Origin: Heliomicrobium undosum
GTDB lineage: Bacteria > Bacillota > Desulfitobacteriia > Heliobacteriales > Heliobacteriaceae
DNA length: 64,000 nucleotides
NCBI RefSeq assembly: GCF_009877425.1
Contig: NZ_WXEY01000008.1
Coordinates: forward strand, 62,001-126,000
Direction: 5' to 3'
Made by a program: the position numbers and the translations under genes. Each line of letters opens with the position of its first letter. Position 1 is the first letter of the stretch. Of the stretch, positions 34,299 to 44,851 are shown piece by piece. Below the pieces are notes generated by a model. It did not search any database, was not told where the DNA came from, and saw only the letters and a program-made list of their open reading frames with translations.

Positions 34299-36993
34299 CT
34301 GCTTCCATTGCCCCCTTAGGAACATCAACGGGCACTTTCTCTTCCAGTGGCAGACAAAAAGAAACACACACTTTCCCATCAGCCCGATTCTTTGCCCAGA
34401 TCTTCCCTCCATGGGCTTCAACGATCCCCTTGCAGATCGCAAGTCCCAAACCCGTCCCGCTCACTTGCCCCGGCGATGACAACCTGTAAAACTTATCGAA
34501 AATACGCTCTACATCCTGCTCGGGAATGGCCGGACCCTCATTGCATACAGACACTTCTATCGTATCCATCTGTCTGCCGACGGTTATTTCGATAGGTGTG
34601 TCCTTGTAAGAATACTTCATCGCGTTATCGGTCAAGTTCACAAGCACCTGTTGGAGCAGTCCAAAATCAGCCCGAACCAAGGGCAAACCCGGCGATATAT
34701 CCGTCTTTACCGTCCGGCCTTGAAATGGCTCCGCCATACGGGGAATGACTACGCCTATGAGATCCTCCATATCACACCATTGAACATTCTTCTGAAAAAT
34801 GCCGCTCTCCAACTTGGCCATATCCAACAGATTATTGACAAGACGGTTCATGCGGTTGGCGCCTTGCTGAATCGTCTGAAGCAGCGCCTTTTTATCGTCG
34901 GGCGAAAAGAGGCTCTCTTGTTCCAGCAACCCACTGACAGCGCCGATAATAGAGGCTAAAGGCGTCCGCAAATCATGGGAGAGGGAGTTGAATAAAACGG
35001 TGTGCAGCCTTTCTGATTCAGCCAACACCCTAGCTTCTTTCGCTGTTTCTTCGAGTTGTATCCGGTTGATTGCGATCGCCGCCAGTCCCACAAAGGCTTC
35101 CAATAGTCTCCTCTGGTCAGGTTGAAAATAACGGTCTGGTCTCTCTAATCGCAAACCGATGACACCGACTCCGCTTCCTCCCGATAAAATCGGATAGTAG
35201 AGCGCCTTGGCTCCGCCAAGGGTGTCCGTTCCGCGACCAGCGATCTGCATATGCTCAAATCCCCAGAGCAACACAGCCCGCTCATTATCATCTAAGAACG
35301 CCAGGGCGCCGACCGGCGACTCTGATTGAAGTTCCAGTTTTCCTGACGCGTTAGGTAAGAACAGGACTACTTGAGCGCCGAATGTTTCCGCCAATTTTCT
35401 CGTTAGGCTATCCAAGATAGCGGCAAGATCAGAAATGGCGGAGATTTCCCGACTTAGCGCGTAGAGCGCCGCTGTCTGATTCTCTTTCTGGCGCGCATTT
35501 TCTGCTTGCGCTTTCAGCCTTCCAGCCATAGCGCTTGTCAGCAGGGCCACCAATAGAAAGATCAGGAAGGTAACCAGGTACCGGATGTCAGTGACAGTAA
35601 AACTCATCACCGGGGGGACAAAAAAGAAATCAAATGCTAATACACCCGCGCAAGCTGCAAAGATAGCCGGACCGGGTCCCCAGCGAACGGCGCTGAACAA
35701 GACCGGCAGTAGAAAGGACGTTACGACGCTAGCCAGATCTTCCATAGGATTGACCCAACTCGCTATCCATGTCAACAACGCCACCATAGAAAAGACAGCA
35801 AGGTAGGCCATAAAATCGATTTTTTGTTCTTGAGCCGCTTCCTTCGGCCATCGTTCCCGCTGTTGCGGCTGACCCGGGATGACATGGATGCTGATACCGT
35901 CGCTATGTCGGATGATTTTATCAACGACAGAGCCGCGCATCCATTCCTGAAAGCGCGGATACAAGGGTTTCCCGATGACGATCTGCGTGATGTTTCGCTT
36001 ACGCGCGATGTCCAACACTTCTTCTGCCACATCTTGACCATAAACGGTTACAATCTCCGCCCCTAATTCTTCGGCCAAGCGCAAATTTTTCGATAAGCTG
36101 TCCCGTTCCCTTTCGCTCGAAGGAAACCGCTTTGGCGTCTCCACGTTGACGGCAATCCAGTCTGTCTGCAAGCCATTGGCAATCCGGCAGGCGGTGCGAA
36201 TGAGTTGCGCTGAAAAAGGGCTCGGTCCCACACATACCAAAACCCTCTCCCCCGCAGGCCAAGGACCGTTGATCGCGTTCGCCTGCATATAGGTCTCCAA
36301 CTGTCGTTCAACCTTCTGTGCAGTAAAACGCAGCGCCATTTCCCTGAGCGCGCTGATATTCCCCTGACGAAAAAATTTACTCATCGCCTCCCTCGCCTGG
36401 GAGGGGATGTATACCTTTCCTTCCTTAAGTCTTTGCAATAATTGCTCAGGCGGAATGTCAATGATTTGAATTTGATTTGCTTTTAACAAAAAACCATCCG
36501 GTACTGTCTCTTTAACAACAATACCGGTTATTTTCGCTACATAATCATTAAGACTCTCCACATGTTGAATGTTTACGGTCGTATACACATGGATGCCCGC
36601 TGCCAGCAACTCCTCGATATCCTGGTAACGGCGAGTATGTCGGGAGCCTGGAATGTTCGTGTGCGCGAGTTCATCCACTAAAGCGACTGCTGGCTTCCGC
36701 GCCAATAGGGCGTCGATGTTCATTTCTTGAAATATTTTACCTCGATAGGTCAGCCGATTCGGCGGAATCGCAGGAATCCCCTCGGTGAGTTTTTCGGTCT
36801 CCTTCCGGCCATGGGTCTCCACCCAGCCGATAACGACATCAATGCCATCTTGGAGCAATTCCTGGGCCGCCTCCAGCATGGCGTAGGTTTTACCCACACC
36901 AGCGGCTGCGCCCAGGAAGACCGTCAGTTTTCCGCGATTTCCCGCATTGATACTCTCCAGCAAGGCATCCGGATTCGCGCGTCTATCTCTCAT
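34288..36993 (-). CDS. kdpD: KdpD potassium-sensing histidine kinase
   Basis: A 901-residue kinase. The N-terminal KdpD domain has Walker A GAAAGVGKT near residue 27 and DELAHTNIPGSRHTRRYQD; a USP-like domain follows (about 230-370), then four membrane helices (DUF4118, about 395-490), a GAF domain, and the kinase core with NSLSHDLRTPLAS (His near 670) and HATPase. It senses low K+ or turgor. The start at 36993 fits the family N-terminus and follows AAAGG; a frame extending to 37059 would overlap the kdpC end. Confidence 0.95.
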   Translation of the reverse strand: MRDRRANPDALLESINAGNRGKLTVFLGAAAGVGKTYAMLEAAQELLQDGIDVVIGWVETHGRKETEKLTEGIPAIPPNRLTYRGKIFQEMNIDALLARKPAVALVDELAHTNIPGSRHTRRYQDIEELLAAGIHVYTTVNIQHVESLNDYVAKITGIVVKETVPDGFLLKANQIQIIDIPPEQLLQRLKEGKVYIPSQAREAMSKFFRQGNISALREMALRFTAQKVERQLETYMQANAINGPWPAGERVLVCVGPSPFSAQLIRTACRIANGLQTDWIAVNVETPKRFPSSERERDSLSKNLRLAEELGAEIVTVYGQDVAEEVLDIARKRNITQIVIGKPLYPRFQEWMRGSVVDKIIRHSDGISIHVIPGQPQQRERWPKEAAQEQKIDFMAYLAVFSMVALLTWIASWVNPMEDLASVVTSFLLPVLFSAVRWGPGPAIFAACAGVLAFDFFFVPPVMSFTVTDIRYLVTFLIFLLVALLTSAMAGRLKAQAENARQKENQTAALYALSREISAISDLAAILDSLTRKLAETFGAQVVLFLPNASGKLELQSESPVGALAFLDDNERAVLLWGFEHMQIAGRGTDTLGGAKALYYPILSGGSGVGVIGLRLERPDRYFQPDQRRLLEAFVGLAAIAINRIQLEETAKEARVLAESERLHTVLFNSLSHDLRTPLASIIGAVSGLLEQESLFSPDDKKALLQTIQQGANRMNRLVNNLLDMAKLESGIFQKNVQWCDMEDLIGVVIPRMAEPFQGRTVKTDISPGLPLVRADFGLLQQVLVNLTDNAMKYSYKDTPIEITVGRQMDTIEVSVCNEGPAIPEQDVERIFDKFYRLSSPGQVSGTGLGLAICKGIVEAHGGKIWAKNRADGKVCVSFCLPLEEKVPVDVPKGAMEADDE

Positions 36994-37036
36994 CTTCACA
37001 AACCTTTCAGCCGGAAACAGCGTGCACGTTTCTCCA

Positions 37037-37615
37037 TCATCGCTTCGCCAATTCATCAAGCGCTATGTTTAATTCTAACACATTCACTCGCGGCTCACCC
37101 AAAATCCCAAACTGCCGGCCTTCTATATGCTGTTCGAGCAAGGCGGTCACTTCATCCATCGCCATATTTCTGGACTGGGCAACCCGAGCCGCTTGTAACC
37201 GGGCAGCCTCCGGGGTGATGTGGGGATCAAGGCCGCTTGCCGAGGCTGTCACCATGTCAGAGGGAACAGGGTCATCCGGTCCGAGACCGTTCAACGCTCT
37301 AAAGGCGCTCACTCTCTCTTGCACACTGTTTAGGAATGATTGATTCGTAGGCCCCAGGTTTGAACCCGATGAAGCGGCCCCATCATACCCTTCCCCGGCG
37401 GCGGAAGGCCTCGGATGGAAGTATTGGACGCCCTCAAAGTTTTGCCCAATCAGCTTTGAACCGATAACCTGATTGCCCGCTTGAATGAGTGAGCCGTTCG
37501 CCTGCGCCGGAAAAAGGGCTTGCGCCAATCCGGTGACGGTCAAAGGGTACAGGATCCCTGTCAAAAGCGTCATGAGCAATACCATTCTTAACGCTCTCCC
37601 CGCCGCTATTGCCAT
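37037..37615 (-). CDS. kdpC: Potassium-transporting ATPase subunit C
   Basis: A 192-residue KdpC with one N-terminal transmembrane helix and the typical FHPRPSAAGEGYDGAASSGSN and DPHITPEAA motifs. It stabilises the KdpFABC complex. ATG at 37615, 11 bases after AAGGA; an ATG at 37627 abuts that site. The ends lie 55 bases from kdpB and 43 bases from kdpD. Confidence 0.95.
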   Translation of the reverse strand: MAIAAGRALRMVLLMTLLTGILYPLTVTGLAQALFPAQANGSLIQAGNQVIGSKLIGQNFEGVQYFHPRPSAAGEGYDGAASSGSNLGPTNQSFLNSVQERVSAFRALNGLGPDDPVPSDMVTASASGLDPHITPEAARLQAARVAQSRNMAMDEVTALLEQHIEGRQFGILGEPRVNVLELNIALDELAKR

Positions 37616-37670
37616 CTCTTGTCCCATCCTTTCTTAACCCATGCCATGCTCTTAATTGCTTGGAATGGTC

Positions 37671-39713
37671 TTAGCCAAGTCCAATCATTACAAGGATCAT
37701 GTCGATCAGTTTGATGCCAATAAACGGCGCGACCAAGCCGCCCAATCCATAAATCAACAAGTTGCGTCGCAACAAGGCATTCGCTCCAAGAGGCCGATAG
37801 GCGACACCCTTTAAGGCAAGGGGTATCAAAAAAACGATGATCAAGGCATTGAAAATGACAGCCGACATGATGGCGCTCTTCGCGGTGGCCAATCCCATGA
37901 TGTTGAGCAAGCCTAACTGCGGGTATGTGGCAATGAACAGGGCTGGAATGATGGCAAAGTACTTGGCAACGTCATTGGCGATACTAAATGTGGTCAGTGA
38001 CCCGCGCGTCATCAACAACTGCTTGCCGACCTCGACTACCTCCAACAGTTTGGTGGGGTTGCTGTCCATATCGACCATATTCCCTGCTTCCTTCGCCGCT
38101 TGGGTGCCACTATTCATGGCAACGCCAACATCCGCCTGGGCTAAGGCTGGCGCGTCGTTCGTTCCGTCACCGGTCATGGCGACGAGGCGCCCTTTACTCT
38201 GGTATTCTCGTATCAGTTTCAGCTTGGCTTCAGGTGTAGCCTCAGCCAGAAAGTCATCCACCCCAGCTTCTGCCGCAATGGCGGCCGCGGTCAATGGGTT
38301 ATCGCCAGTGATCATCACCGTTTTAATCCCCATCTTACGCAGTTGAGCAAACCGCTCTCGGATACCGCCTTTTACGACATCTTTTAGATAAATGACGCCG
38401 AGCGCCCTGTTGCCTTCTGCAACCACCAGCGGTGTGCCGCCTTTTTTGGCGATCTCTTCAACGGCGGCGATAACGTCGCCAGACAACCGCTGGCCCTTTG
38501 CTTGCAGATATCGGTCGATGGCGTCGGCAGCGCCTTTGCGAATGGAGATGCCTTCGATGTCAACTCCGCTCATTCGGGTCTGGGCCGTGAAAGGAACGAA
38601 GGTTGCATGCAGCGTCTTGGCCTTGTTTTCTTTGATCCCAAACTTTTCGCAAGTCAGGGTCACGATGCTTCGGCCTTCTGGTGTCTCATCGGCAAGTGAA
38701 GAGAGTTGGGCCGCTTCCGCCAACTGCTGCGCTGACACACCTGTCGCAGGAATAAACTCTGTGGCCACGCGATTGCCCAGTGTAATCGTGCCCGTTTTAT
38801 CGAGCAACAGCACATCCACATCACCGGCAGCCTCGACAGCGCGTCCAGACATGGCGAGGACGTTTTTCTTCAATAGACGGTCCATTCCCGCGATTCCGAT
38901 GGCGCTCAGCAAGCCGCCGATGGTGGTCGGAATCAAACAAACCAGGAGGGCACTCAGAACCGACGCGGACACCTGCGCTCCCGAATAGATGGCAAAAGGC
39001 GCTAACGTCGCGACAGCCAGCAAAAAAACGATAGTGAGTCCCAACAGAAGAATGTTTAAGGCGATTTCATTGGGCGTTTTTTGACGTTTCGCCCCTTCGA
39101 CGAGACCGATCATCCGATCCAAGAAGGTCTCACCCGGGTTGGCTGTGATCCGGACGATGATCCAGTCAGAAAGCACCTTGGTCCCGCCGGTGACCGAGCT
39201 TCGGTCCCCGCCGGATTCCCGTATCACCGGCGCCGATTCCCCGGTAACCGCGCTTTCATCTACGGAAGCGATCCCTTCCACCACTTCGCCGTCACCGGGA
39301 ATCACATCACCCGCTTCAACGAGGACCCGATCGCCTTTGCGCAACTTCGAGGCGGATACCACAGTAAAGTCTTTTCCTTCACCAAGCCGTTTGGCCTTTG
39401 ATTCACTTCGCGCTTTTCGCAATGATTCGGCTTGCGCTTTTCCCCTGCCTTCCGCTAAGGCCTCTGCAAAATTGCCAAACAAGACCGTCAGCCAGAGCCA
39501 CAACGTCAATTGAAGGGTAAATGTCCAGTCTCCGCCGGCAACCATATCCCGTATCGCGAAGTAGGCGCACAACAGCGCCACAACTTCGACGACGAACATG
39601 ACCGGATTTCTCCACAACATGCGCGGGTTCAGCTTGACAAAGGATTCTTTTATGGCCTGGCCGATAACCGATGGGCCTTCGCCGCCTTTTGCCGCTTTAT
39701 TCGAGCTCAACAT
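37671..39713 (-). CDS. kdpB: Potassium-transporting ATPase subunit B
   Basis: A 680-residue P-type ATPase, the energy-coupling subunit of KdpFABC. D305 in DKTGTIT is the phosphorylated aspartate; TGES is near 158, and [12 protein letters not shown] near 510. It has about seven transmembrane helices. AGGAGG precedes the ATG by 6 bases. It sits 10 bases after kdpA. Confidence 0.97.
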   Translation of the reverse strand: MLSSNKAAKGGEGPSVIGQAIKESFVKLNPRMLWRNPVMFVVEVVALLCAYFAIRDMVAGGDWTFTLQLTLWLWLTVLFGNFAEALAEGRGKAQAESLRKARSESKAKRLGEGKDFTVVSASKLRKGDRVLVEAGDVIPGDGEVVEGIASVDESAVTGESAPVIRESGGDRSSVTGGTKVLSDWIIVRITANPGETFLDRMIGLVEGAKRQKTPNEIALNILLLGLTIVFLLAVATLAPFAIYSGAQVSASVLSALLVCLIPTTIGGLLSAIGIAGMDRLLKKNVLAMSGRAVEAAGDVDVLLLDKTGTITLGNRVATEFIPATGVSAQQLAEAAQLSSLADETPEGRSIVTLTCEKFGIKENKAKTLHATFVPFTAQTRMSGVDIEGISIRKGAADAIDRYLQAKGQRLSGDVIAAVEEIAKKGGTPLVVAEGNRALGVIYLKDVVKGGIRERFAQLRKMGIKTVMITGDNPLTAAAIAAEAGVDDFLAEATPEAKLKLIREYQSKGRLVAMTGDGTNDAPALAQADVGVAMNSGTQAAKEAGNMVDMDSNPTKLLEVVEVGKQLLMTRGSLTTFSIANDVAKYFAIIPALFIATYPQLGLLNIMGLATAKSAIMSAVIFNALIIVFLIPLALKGVAYRPLGANALLRRNLLIYGLGGLVAPFIGIKLIDMILVMIGLG

Positions 39714-39723
39714 GCTTCTCCTC

Positions 39724-41430
39724 CTAAAAGGCTTGCCCAGCCAACATCAACAGTTGTTCCACGATCGGTCCGAGCGCCAGCGCCGGGAAGAAGGTGAGCG
39801 CGCCCACGATGAGGACCGTCCCGGCAAGCAGACTGCTAAACAGGGGTCCCGTGGTTTCAAAGGTGCCCGCGCCTGCCGGCGTGACTTTTTTGGCCGCCAT
39901 GCTGCCGGCGATGGCCAGCGCCGGGATGATGACACCGAATCGTCCGATGAACATGGCCAACCCCATCAGCAGATTGTAAAAGAGGGTATTGGCCGAAAGG
40001 CCGCCAAAGGCGCTGCCGTTATTGCCCACGCCAGAAGCAAATGCGTACAGGATTTCACTCAACCCATGGGGGCCTGGGTTCAGAATCGAGGCGGTTCCCG
40101 CCGGGGTGACTGAAGCCCATGCGCTCAATACCAGGATCATCCCGCCGGGGATCAAGATAGCCAAGGTAGCCATCTTCATTTCCCAGGACTCTATCTTCTT
40201 TCCGAGGTATTCGGGCGTTCTTCCCACCATCAGCCCCACGATGAATACAGTCAGCATGACGAACATCAGCATACCGTACAGCCCGGCGCCAACGCCGCCG
40301 AAGACAACTTCGCCCAGCATCATCTGCAACATCGGCGCCAAGCCGCCGAGCGGCGTCAAGCTGTCATGCATGGCGTTAACGGCGCCGCAGGAAGCGGCTG
40401 TGGTCACCGTGGCAAAGAGCGCCGAGTTGCCGATGCCAAAGCGAACTTCCTTCCCTTCCATCGCCGTCGGGCCCGACACACCCATGGCGGCAATCTGTGG
40501 ATTGCCGATGATTTCGCTCGTGTACAGCGTGCCTAGCATCAGCAAAAACAGCATCGTCATGGCCGCTAAAATGGAAAGGCCTTGCCTCATATTGCCCACC
40601 ATACGGCCAAAGGTAATCGTTAACGCCGCCGGTATCACAAAAATCGAGAGCATTTCCATCAGGTTTGTCAATGGCGTTGGATTCTCAAAGGGATGGGCCG
40701 AATTGGCGTTAAAAAAGCCGCCGCCATTCGTCCCGAGCATCTTGATAATAACCTGCGACGCCGTTGGCCCCATGGCAATCGTCTGGCTTCCGCCTTCCAT
40801 GGTCGATGCGCTCACATAAGGACTCAGGTTTTGGATCATCCCTTGTGACACGAGGACTAACGAGCCGATCAAGCAGATCGGGAGCAAGATCCGCAGAACG
40901 GTGCGGGTCAGATCGACCCAGAAGTTCCCTATCGTTTGGGTTGTGTGACGAACCAATCCGCGGATGAGCGCAATGACAACAACCATGCCGGTCGCTGCAG
41001 ACACAAAATTCTGAACGGTAAGTCCCGCCATCTGGGAAAAATAGCTCAATGTTATTTCCCCGCCATAAGCCTGCCAGTTGGTGTTGGTCATAAAGCTGAT
41101 GGCCGTGTTAAAGGCTAAGTCCGGCACAACAGGTCCGAAGCCCTGCGGATTCAGGGGAAGCATGTGTTGGAACACCAGGTTAAGAAACAGAAGCAAAAAA
41201 CCGAACATGTTGAACGTGAAAAGAGACGTTGCATACTCTTTCCAATTCATTTCACGGTGATGGTCTACGCCGGTCAGGCGATAGATGAGCTTTTCCATTG
41301 GGCTAAAAAGGCCATCCAACCGAGTCGGCCCGCCATCATACATTCTTGCCATGTAGATGCCCAGCGGAACAGCCAAGGCGAACAGAATCGAAAGAAAGAG
41401 CCCGAACTGCAATACATCCATTTCTTTCAC
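39724..41430 (-). CDS. kdpA: Potassium-transporting ATPase subunit A
   Basis: A 568-residue channel-like subunit with ten helices and four pore repeats, including [28 protein letters not shown] and [11 protein letters not shown]. It binds and conducts K+. The GTG at 41430 lies 9 bases after GGAGG and one base past the kdpF stop; an ATG three codons later is an alternative. Confidence 0.97.
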   Translation of the reverse strand: MKEMDVLQFGLFLSILFALAVPLGIYMARMYDGGPTRLDGLFSPMEKLIYRLTGVDHHREMNWKEYATSLFTFNMFGFLLLFLNLVFQHMLPLNPQGFGPVVPDLAFNTAISFMTNTNWQAYGGEITLSYFSQMAGLTVQNFVSAATGMVVVIALIRGLVRHTTQTIGNFWVDLTRTVLRILLPICLIGSLVLVSQGMIQNLSPYVSASTMEGGSQTIAMGPTASQVIIKMLGTNGGGFFNANSAHPFENPTPLTNLMEMLSIFVIPAALTITFGRMVGNMRQGLSILAAMTMLFLLMLGTLYTSEIIGNPQIAAMGVSGPTAMEGKEVRFGIGNSALFATVTTAASCGAVNAMHDSLTPLGGLAPMLQMMLGEVVFGGVGAGLYGMLMFVMLTVFIVGLMVGRTPEYLGKKIESWEMKMATLAILIPGGMILVLSAWASVTPAGTASILNPGPHGLSEILYAFASGVGNNGSAFGGLSANTLFYNLLMGLAMFIGRFGVIIPALAIAGSMAAKKVTPAGAGTFETTGPLFSSLLAGTVLIVGALTFFPALALGPIVEQLLMLAGQAF

Positions 41431-41431
41431 G

Positions 41432-41518
41432 TTAGATTTCCTCCGCATTCATCAGACAGTAACCCAGATAGATCAGCAAGACAACGGTGATAAACATTCC
41501 CACAGCCATATCGTTCAT
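41432..41518 (-). CDS. kdpF: Potassium-transporting ATPase small subunit F
   Basis: A 28-residue single-helix protein, MNDMAVGMFITVVLLIYLGY followed by CLMNAEEI. Its length, the single helix and its position before kdpA identify KdpF, which stabilises the complex. AAGGAGG lies 6 bases before the ATG. Confidence 0.9.
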   Translation of the reverse strand: MNDMAVGMFITVVLLIYLGYCLMNAEEI

Positions 41519-41535
41519 GGTCGTCCTCCTTCTCG

Positions 41536-41607
41536 CTAGAATGATCGCCTTTGCCGATCGGACGCATAATTAAAAGCCGCTTCCGAGTGGCTTACCGTCT
41601 CTTCCAT
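41536..41607 (-). CDS. Possible 23-residue leader peptide before kdpF
   Basis: ATG at 41607 behind GAGGTGAGGTGA, ending with TAG 17 bases before the kdpF start. The peptide (MEETVSHSEAAFNYASDRQR plus RSF) is not known to me. It may be a leader peptide or chance. Confidence 0.3.
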   Translation of the reverse strand: MEETVSHSEAAFNYASDRQRRSF

Positions 41608-41710
41608 CGTTGTCACCTCACCTCGTTTTCTGTGGCATGTGACTACTATAGCCCCTATGACGGTCAAGGGCGTGTCAAGAAATCTCATGAAGGCGTAAAG
41701 AAAACATCAA

Positions 41711-41746
41711 GAAAAAGCAAGGGCCACCCTGTTGAGGGCAGCCCTT
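41711..41746 (-). terminator. Intrinsic terminator after the chemosensory operon
   Basis: Minus-strand GGGC-TG-CCCT loop AGGG-TG-GCCC followed by TTGCTTTTTC, about 70 bases past the last CheX-like gene. Confidence 0.7.
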
Positions 41747-41817
41747 TTGTGGTCGTTTATTGAGTTTGTTCTTTTATTACGAAAGGGGAACAGGGGGTGG
41801 ATAGCCTAAACGGGTAC

Positions 41818-42294
41818 TTAGATTTCCAACCCGATATTGACCTCAATCTTCCCCAAAGACGTCTCCACCGGCACGGCGATGGTCTCGACAGAGCTGATGA
41901 TGAAGTAGATGTCCTTGCCAAAGATGATCGACGGTGGGGTGATGTCATAGGTGGCGCTCCCGCCGGAGAGCAGGGTTTGTACATTGGCGGTGAGGGCGTT
42001 GCCGGTGATCATGTTGGCCAGTTCTCCGATGGCGCTGCGGGCGATGCTGTCGATCTCCTCGACAGGCATGCCGAACATCATGGCAGAGACGATTTTTTTG
42101 GCCGTCTCCGACGAGAGGGAAAAGGCTACGTTGCCCCGCAGGTTGCCCACCAGGCCGAGGACGGCCGTCACATCCATGTCTACATGCATGGTCTCTTTCC
42201 GCTCCGGGGCGCCCCGCCGGATGTCGGTGGCGCCGAACTGGCCCAACACGTTGTCCAGGGCGTCCAGAAACGGGACGATATGCTTGTCTTGCAT
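41818..42294 (-). CDS. CheX-like protein (C)
   Basis: A 158-residue protein of the CheX/CheC fold. AIGELANMITGNA near residue 90 holds the ExxN phosphatase motif (E-L-A-N). CheX dephosphorylates CheY-P. AGGAGG precedes the ATG. Last gene of the operon and one of three CheX-like copies. Confidence 0.82.
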   Translation of the reverse strand: MQDKHIVPFLDALDNVLGQFGATDIRRGAPERKETMHVDMDVTAVLGLVGNLRGNVAFSLSSETAKKIVSAMMFGMPVEEIDSIARSAIGELANMITGNALTANVQTLLSGGSATYDITPPSIIFGKDIYFIISSVETIAVPVETSLGKIEVNIGLEI

Positions 42295-42317
42295 CAGTCG
42301 CTCCTCCTATCGGCGCC

Positions 42318-42788
42318 CTAGGCCTTGCTGATGGCCACGCTGGCCTTCAGTCTTCCATGCGCGGTTTTACAGTTGACAGAGGCAGAGGCGATCTTGGGGA
42401 TGGCGATGATCACATCGTTCCCGGCAAAGACGATGGGCGGCGCCAGGCGCAGGCTCAGGCCGTATTCGTTGTTCAGCCGGGTGATGGCGTTGCCGGAGAT
42501 GATGTTGTTCATCTCAGAGACGGAGGCCAGCACCATGTGATCCTTCACGGAATCGTATTCGCCGCCGGCGACGGTCTGCGCCAGGTGGAGGGCCAGTTCG
42601 GTGTCAAGGTCGAGCAGAAAGCGGCCTTTCACCTTACCGGCAAAGGTGAGGATCGAGGTCACGCCGAGGGAGCGGATCTCGTCGCTGTCCGGCGACGGGC
42701 CGGATTCAATCTCCACGTCGATATCCGCCATCTGCCGGAAGATATTCACGACAGCTTCGGAAAAGGGTTTGGTCATGCGCTCATCCAT
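42318..42788 (-). CDS. CheX-like protein (B)
   Basis: A 156-residue CheX-fold protein. SVSEMNNIISGNA near residue 95 gives the ExxN motif. ATG at 42788 follows AGGGGGAAG; a longer frame upstream reads through cheY in another frame and is false. It lies 13 bases after cheY. Confidence 0.82.
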   Translation of the reverse strand: MDERMTKPFSEAVVNIFRQMADIDVEIESGPSPDSDEIRSLGVTSILTFAGKVKGRFLLDLDTELALHLAQTVAGGEYDSVKDHMVLASVSEMNNIISGNAITRLNNEYGLSLRLAPPIVFAGNDVIIAIPKIASASVNCKTAHGRLKASVAISKA

Positions 42789-42801
42789 GGTTCTTCCCCC
42801 T

Positions 42802-43161
42802 TCATACCACCTTGGCGATGGCGCTGATGATCTTGTAATCGTCAAAGGGCTTCTGGAGGAAAATATCGACGCCCAGTTCCTTGGCCTGGCTGATGATCTC
42901 CTCGTCGCCCATGGCGCTGAGCATGATGATCCGCGCCTCGGGACTTTCCGCTTTGATGGCTCGCGCCGCTTCGATGCCGTCCATGACCGGCATGGTGATA
43001 TCCATGAAGACCAGATCCGGGGAAAGCTTGCGGTACAGTTCGACACCCTCTTTGCCGTTCATAGCGTCGCCGATCACCTCGTGACCGTGCTTAACCAAAG
43101 TTTTGCGGAGCAGGTTGTGAATCAGCGGGGAATCGTCGACAAGCAAGATCTTTTTAGACAC
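42802..43161 (-). CDS. cheY: CheY-like response regulator (2)
   Basis: A stand-alone 119-residue receiver. D9-D10 and the phosphoacceptor D54 (VFMDITMP) and a late lysine in FLQKPFDD are in place. GTG start after GGAGGGA. It lies between two CheX-like genes, its likely phosphatases. Confidence 0.92.
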   Translation of the reverse strand: MSKKILLVDDSPLIHNLLRKTLVKHGHEVIGDAMNGKEGVELYRKLSPDLVFMDITMPVMDGIEAARAIKAESPEARIIMLSAMGDEEIISQAKELGVDIFLQKPFDDYKIISAIAKVV

Positions 43162-43163
43162 GA

Positions 43164-43643
43164 TTATCCCTCCAAATATGCGATTTCCAAGATGAGCTCA
43201 ACATCACCGGTGAAGAAGCGCAGACAGCGGTCGACGGCCTTGTTTTTGTACAGGATATAGCGGTTCTGACCGACCATGACGAAGGGCAAGGTGATCCGGT
43301 AGTGCTCCTCAGTCCCCACCAGGCCCGACTTGCCGCTCCCGGCGACGATGTTGACCAGTTCCGCCACCCCATCAGCCAGATCTGCCTCCGACAATTCCTC
43401 CGGCGCAAGCCCCGTCATCTGGGAGACAGTGACCGTCGCCGCTTCGCGGGTCAGGCCGATAGCGACCATCGCCGTTCGCCGTCCGATGATCATCATGGCG
43501 CCGGTAAAGTCACTGACAGGGCGGTCTTGAATCGGACAGGCCCTTTCTTCCACGGCCAATCCCGCCATCGTGCGCAGCACCTCGGCGACAGCGCCGGCCA
43601 GGGAATCGCGAAGGCTGTTTATAGTTCTCCCCTCCCCAGACAC
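43164..43643 (-). CDS. CheX-like protein (A)
   Basis: A 159-residue CheX-fold protein with GVAELVNIVAGSG (ExxN) near residue 92. The only usable start is a GTG at 43643, 25 bases inside the upstream cheY, with a poor ribosome site; a good site (AGGGGAG) instead precedes a non-standard ATA. Translation is probably coupled to cheY. It ends 2 bases before the next cheY. Confidence 0.78.
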   Translation of the reverse strand: MSGEGRTINSLRDSLAGAVAEVLRTMAGLAVEERACPIQDRPVSDFTGAMMIIGRRTAMVAIGLTREAATVTVSQMTGLAPEELSEADLADGVAELVNIVAGSGKSGLVGTEEHYRITLPFVMVGQNRYILYKNKAVDRCLRFFTGDVELILEIAYLEG

Positions 43644-43996
43644 TCAAGGATCTTTTTCAGCAGATCCTCCATGGTGAACGGTTTGACCAAGTAGTGGATG
43701 GCGCCGGCGCGGATGGCGCGGACGATGTTTTCCCGCTCCCCCTCGGTGGTCACCATCATGACGGGGATGTACTTGTAGTGGGGATGATTCTTGATCGCCT
43801 GAAGAAACTCCCACCCGTTCATCCCCGGCATGTTCCAATCCAACAGGATCAGATTCACATCCGGATGCGCTTCCAGGATAGCCAGCGCTTCCGCCCCTTC
43901 CGACGCCTCCAGGAGTTCGCATTCAAGCACCTCTGCGGCGGCGCGGATGATTTTCCGGATGATGGCGGAGTCATCGACAGATAAGAATTTCATCAT
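43619..43996 (-). CDS. cheY: CheY-like response regulator (1)
   Basis: A stand-alone 125-residue receiver with D8-D9, phosphoacceptor D53 (LLDWNMPGMNG) and switch lysine in YLVKPFTM, close to classical CheY. It starts within the cheR stop (ATGATGA overlap). Its target (motor, pili or another output) is not encoded nearby. Confidence 0.93.
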   Translation of the reverse strand: MMKFLSVDDSAIIRKIIRAAAEVLECELLEASEGAEALAILEAHPDVNLILLDWNMPGMNGWEFLQAIKNHPHYKYIPVMMVTTEGERENIVRAIRAGAIHYLVKPFTMEDLLKKILECLGRGEL

Positions 43997-44847
43997 GGCT
44001 CCCTCTTGACAAGATAGTAGATTCCACCCTGATGGTCCTTGCGCTGAAAGCGCTCCCCGTACTCAGTAAAGATCTCGGAACCGCCGAGGAAGAGCACCCC
44101 GCCTGGATTCATTTGCCCGGCCATCCGTGTGAAGACATCGCGCTTCAACATCTCGGAAAAATAGATGGCTACATAGCGACAAAAGATGACATCAAAACTC
44201 CCTAGCAGATGATAAGGATCCTGCAGGTTGAATCGCTCAAAACGGACGGCCTTGCGGATCCGCTCGTCGATGGACCAGACGCGCCCCTCTTTTTGAAAGT
44301 AGCGGTCCTTATAGGCGGCTTCCAGGCCGCGCAGGATGGAGATACTATCGTATTTGCCCGAACGGGCCACCTGTAGCACCGCCGGGGAGATATCGGTGGC
44401 GATGATCTCGAACCGGTCCAGGGAGATGCCGGCGACGGCCTTGTCCTTGAGGTACCGGTCGATGCACATGGCCGTCGAGTACGCTTCCTGGCCTGTCGAA
44501 GCGGCAGCGCTCCAGATGCGGATGCGCAACCGCTTCCCGGCGCGCAGTTCCTCCACAAAGCGGGGCAAAAGCAGGTCTTCGAGGATGCGCCAAGGTGTCT
44601 TGTCGCGAAACCACATGGTCTCATTCGTCGTGATGGCGTCGATAACCTTTTCAGCCATGCGGCGATCACGGCTTTTGTACAATAAATGGTAAAACTCCTC
44701 AAAGTCCCGTGCGCCCGACTCGGCGAGCAATTTACCCAACCGACCTTCGATCAGGTAGGCTTTGTCGTCATCCAGATGGATGCCGCATTCCCGCTCGATG
44801 TACTGCTGCATCAGCCGGAAGCCTTTCATATCCTGTGAAACGCTCAT
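43993..44847 (-). CDS. cheR: Chemoreceptor methyltransferase
   Basis: A 284-residue CheR. The N-terminal helical domain precedes a SAM-binding domain with WSAAASTGQEAYSTAM near residue 112 and FDVIFCRYVAIYF near 218. It methylates receptor glutamates. ATG at 44847, two bases after the cheB stop; an in-frame extension upstream runs over cheB and lacks a ribosome site. Confidence 0.94.
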   Translation of the reverse strand: MSVSQDMKGFRLMQQYIERECGIHLDDDKAYLIEGRLGKLLAESGARDFEEFYHLLYKSRDRRMAEKVIDAITTNETMWFRDKTPWRILEDLLLPRFVEELRAGKRLRIRIWSAAASTGQEAYSTAMCIDRYLKDKAVAGISLDRFEIIATDISPAVLQVARSGKYDSISILRGLEAAYKDRYFQKEGRVWSIDERIRKAVRFERFNLQDPYHLLGSFDVIFCRYVAIYFSEMLKRDVFTRMAGQMNPGGVLFLGGSEIFTEYGERFQRKDHQGGIYYLVKREP

Positions 44848-44851
44848 GGGT

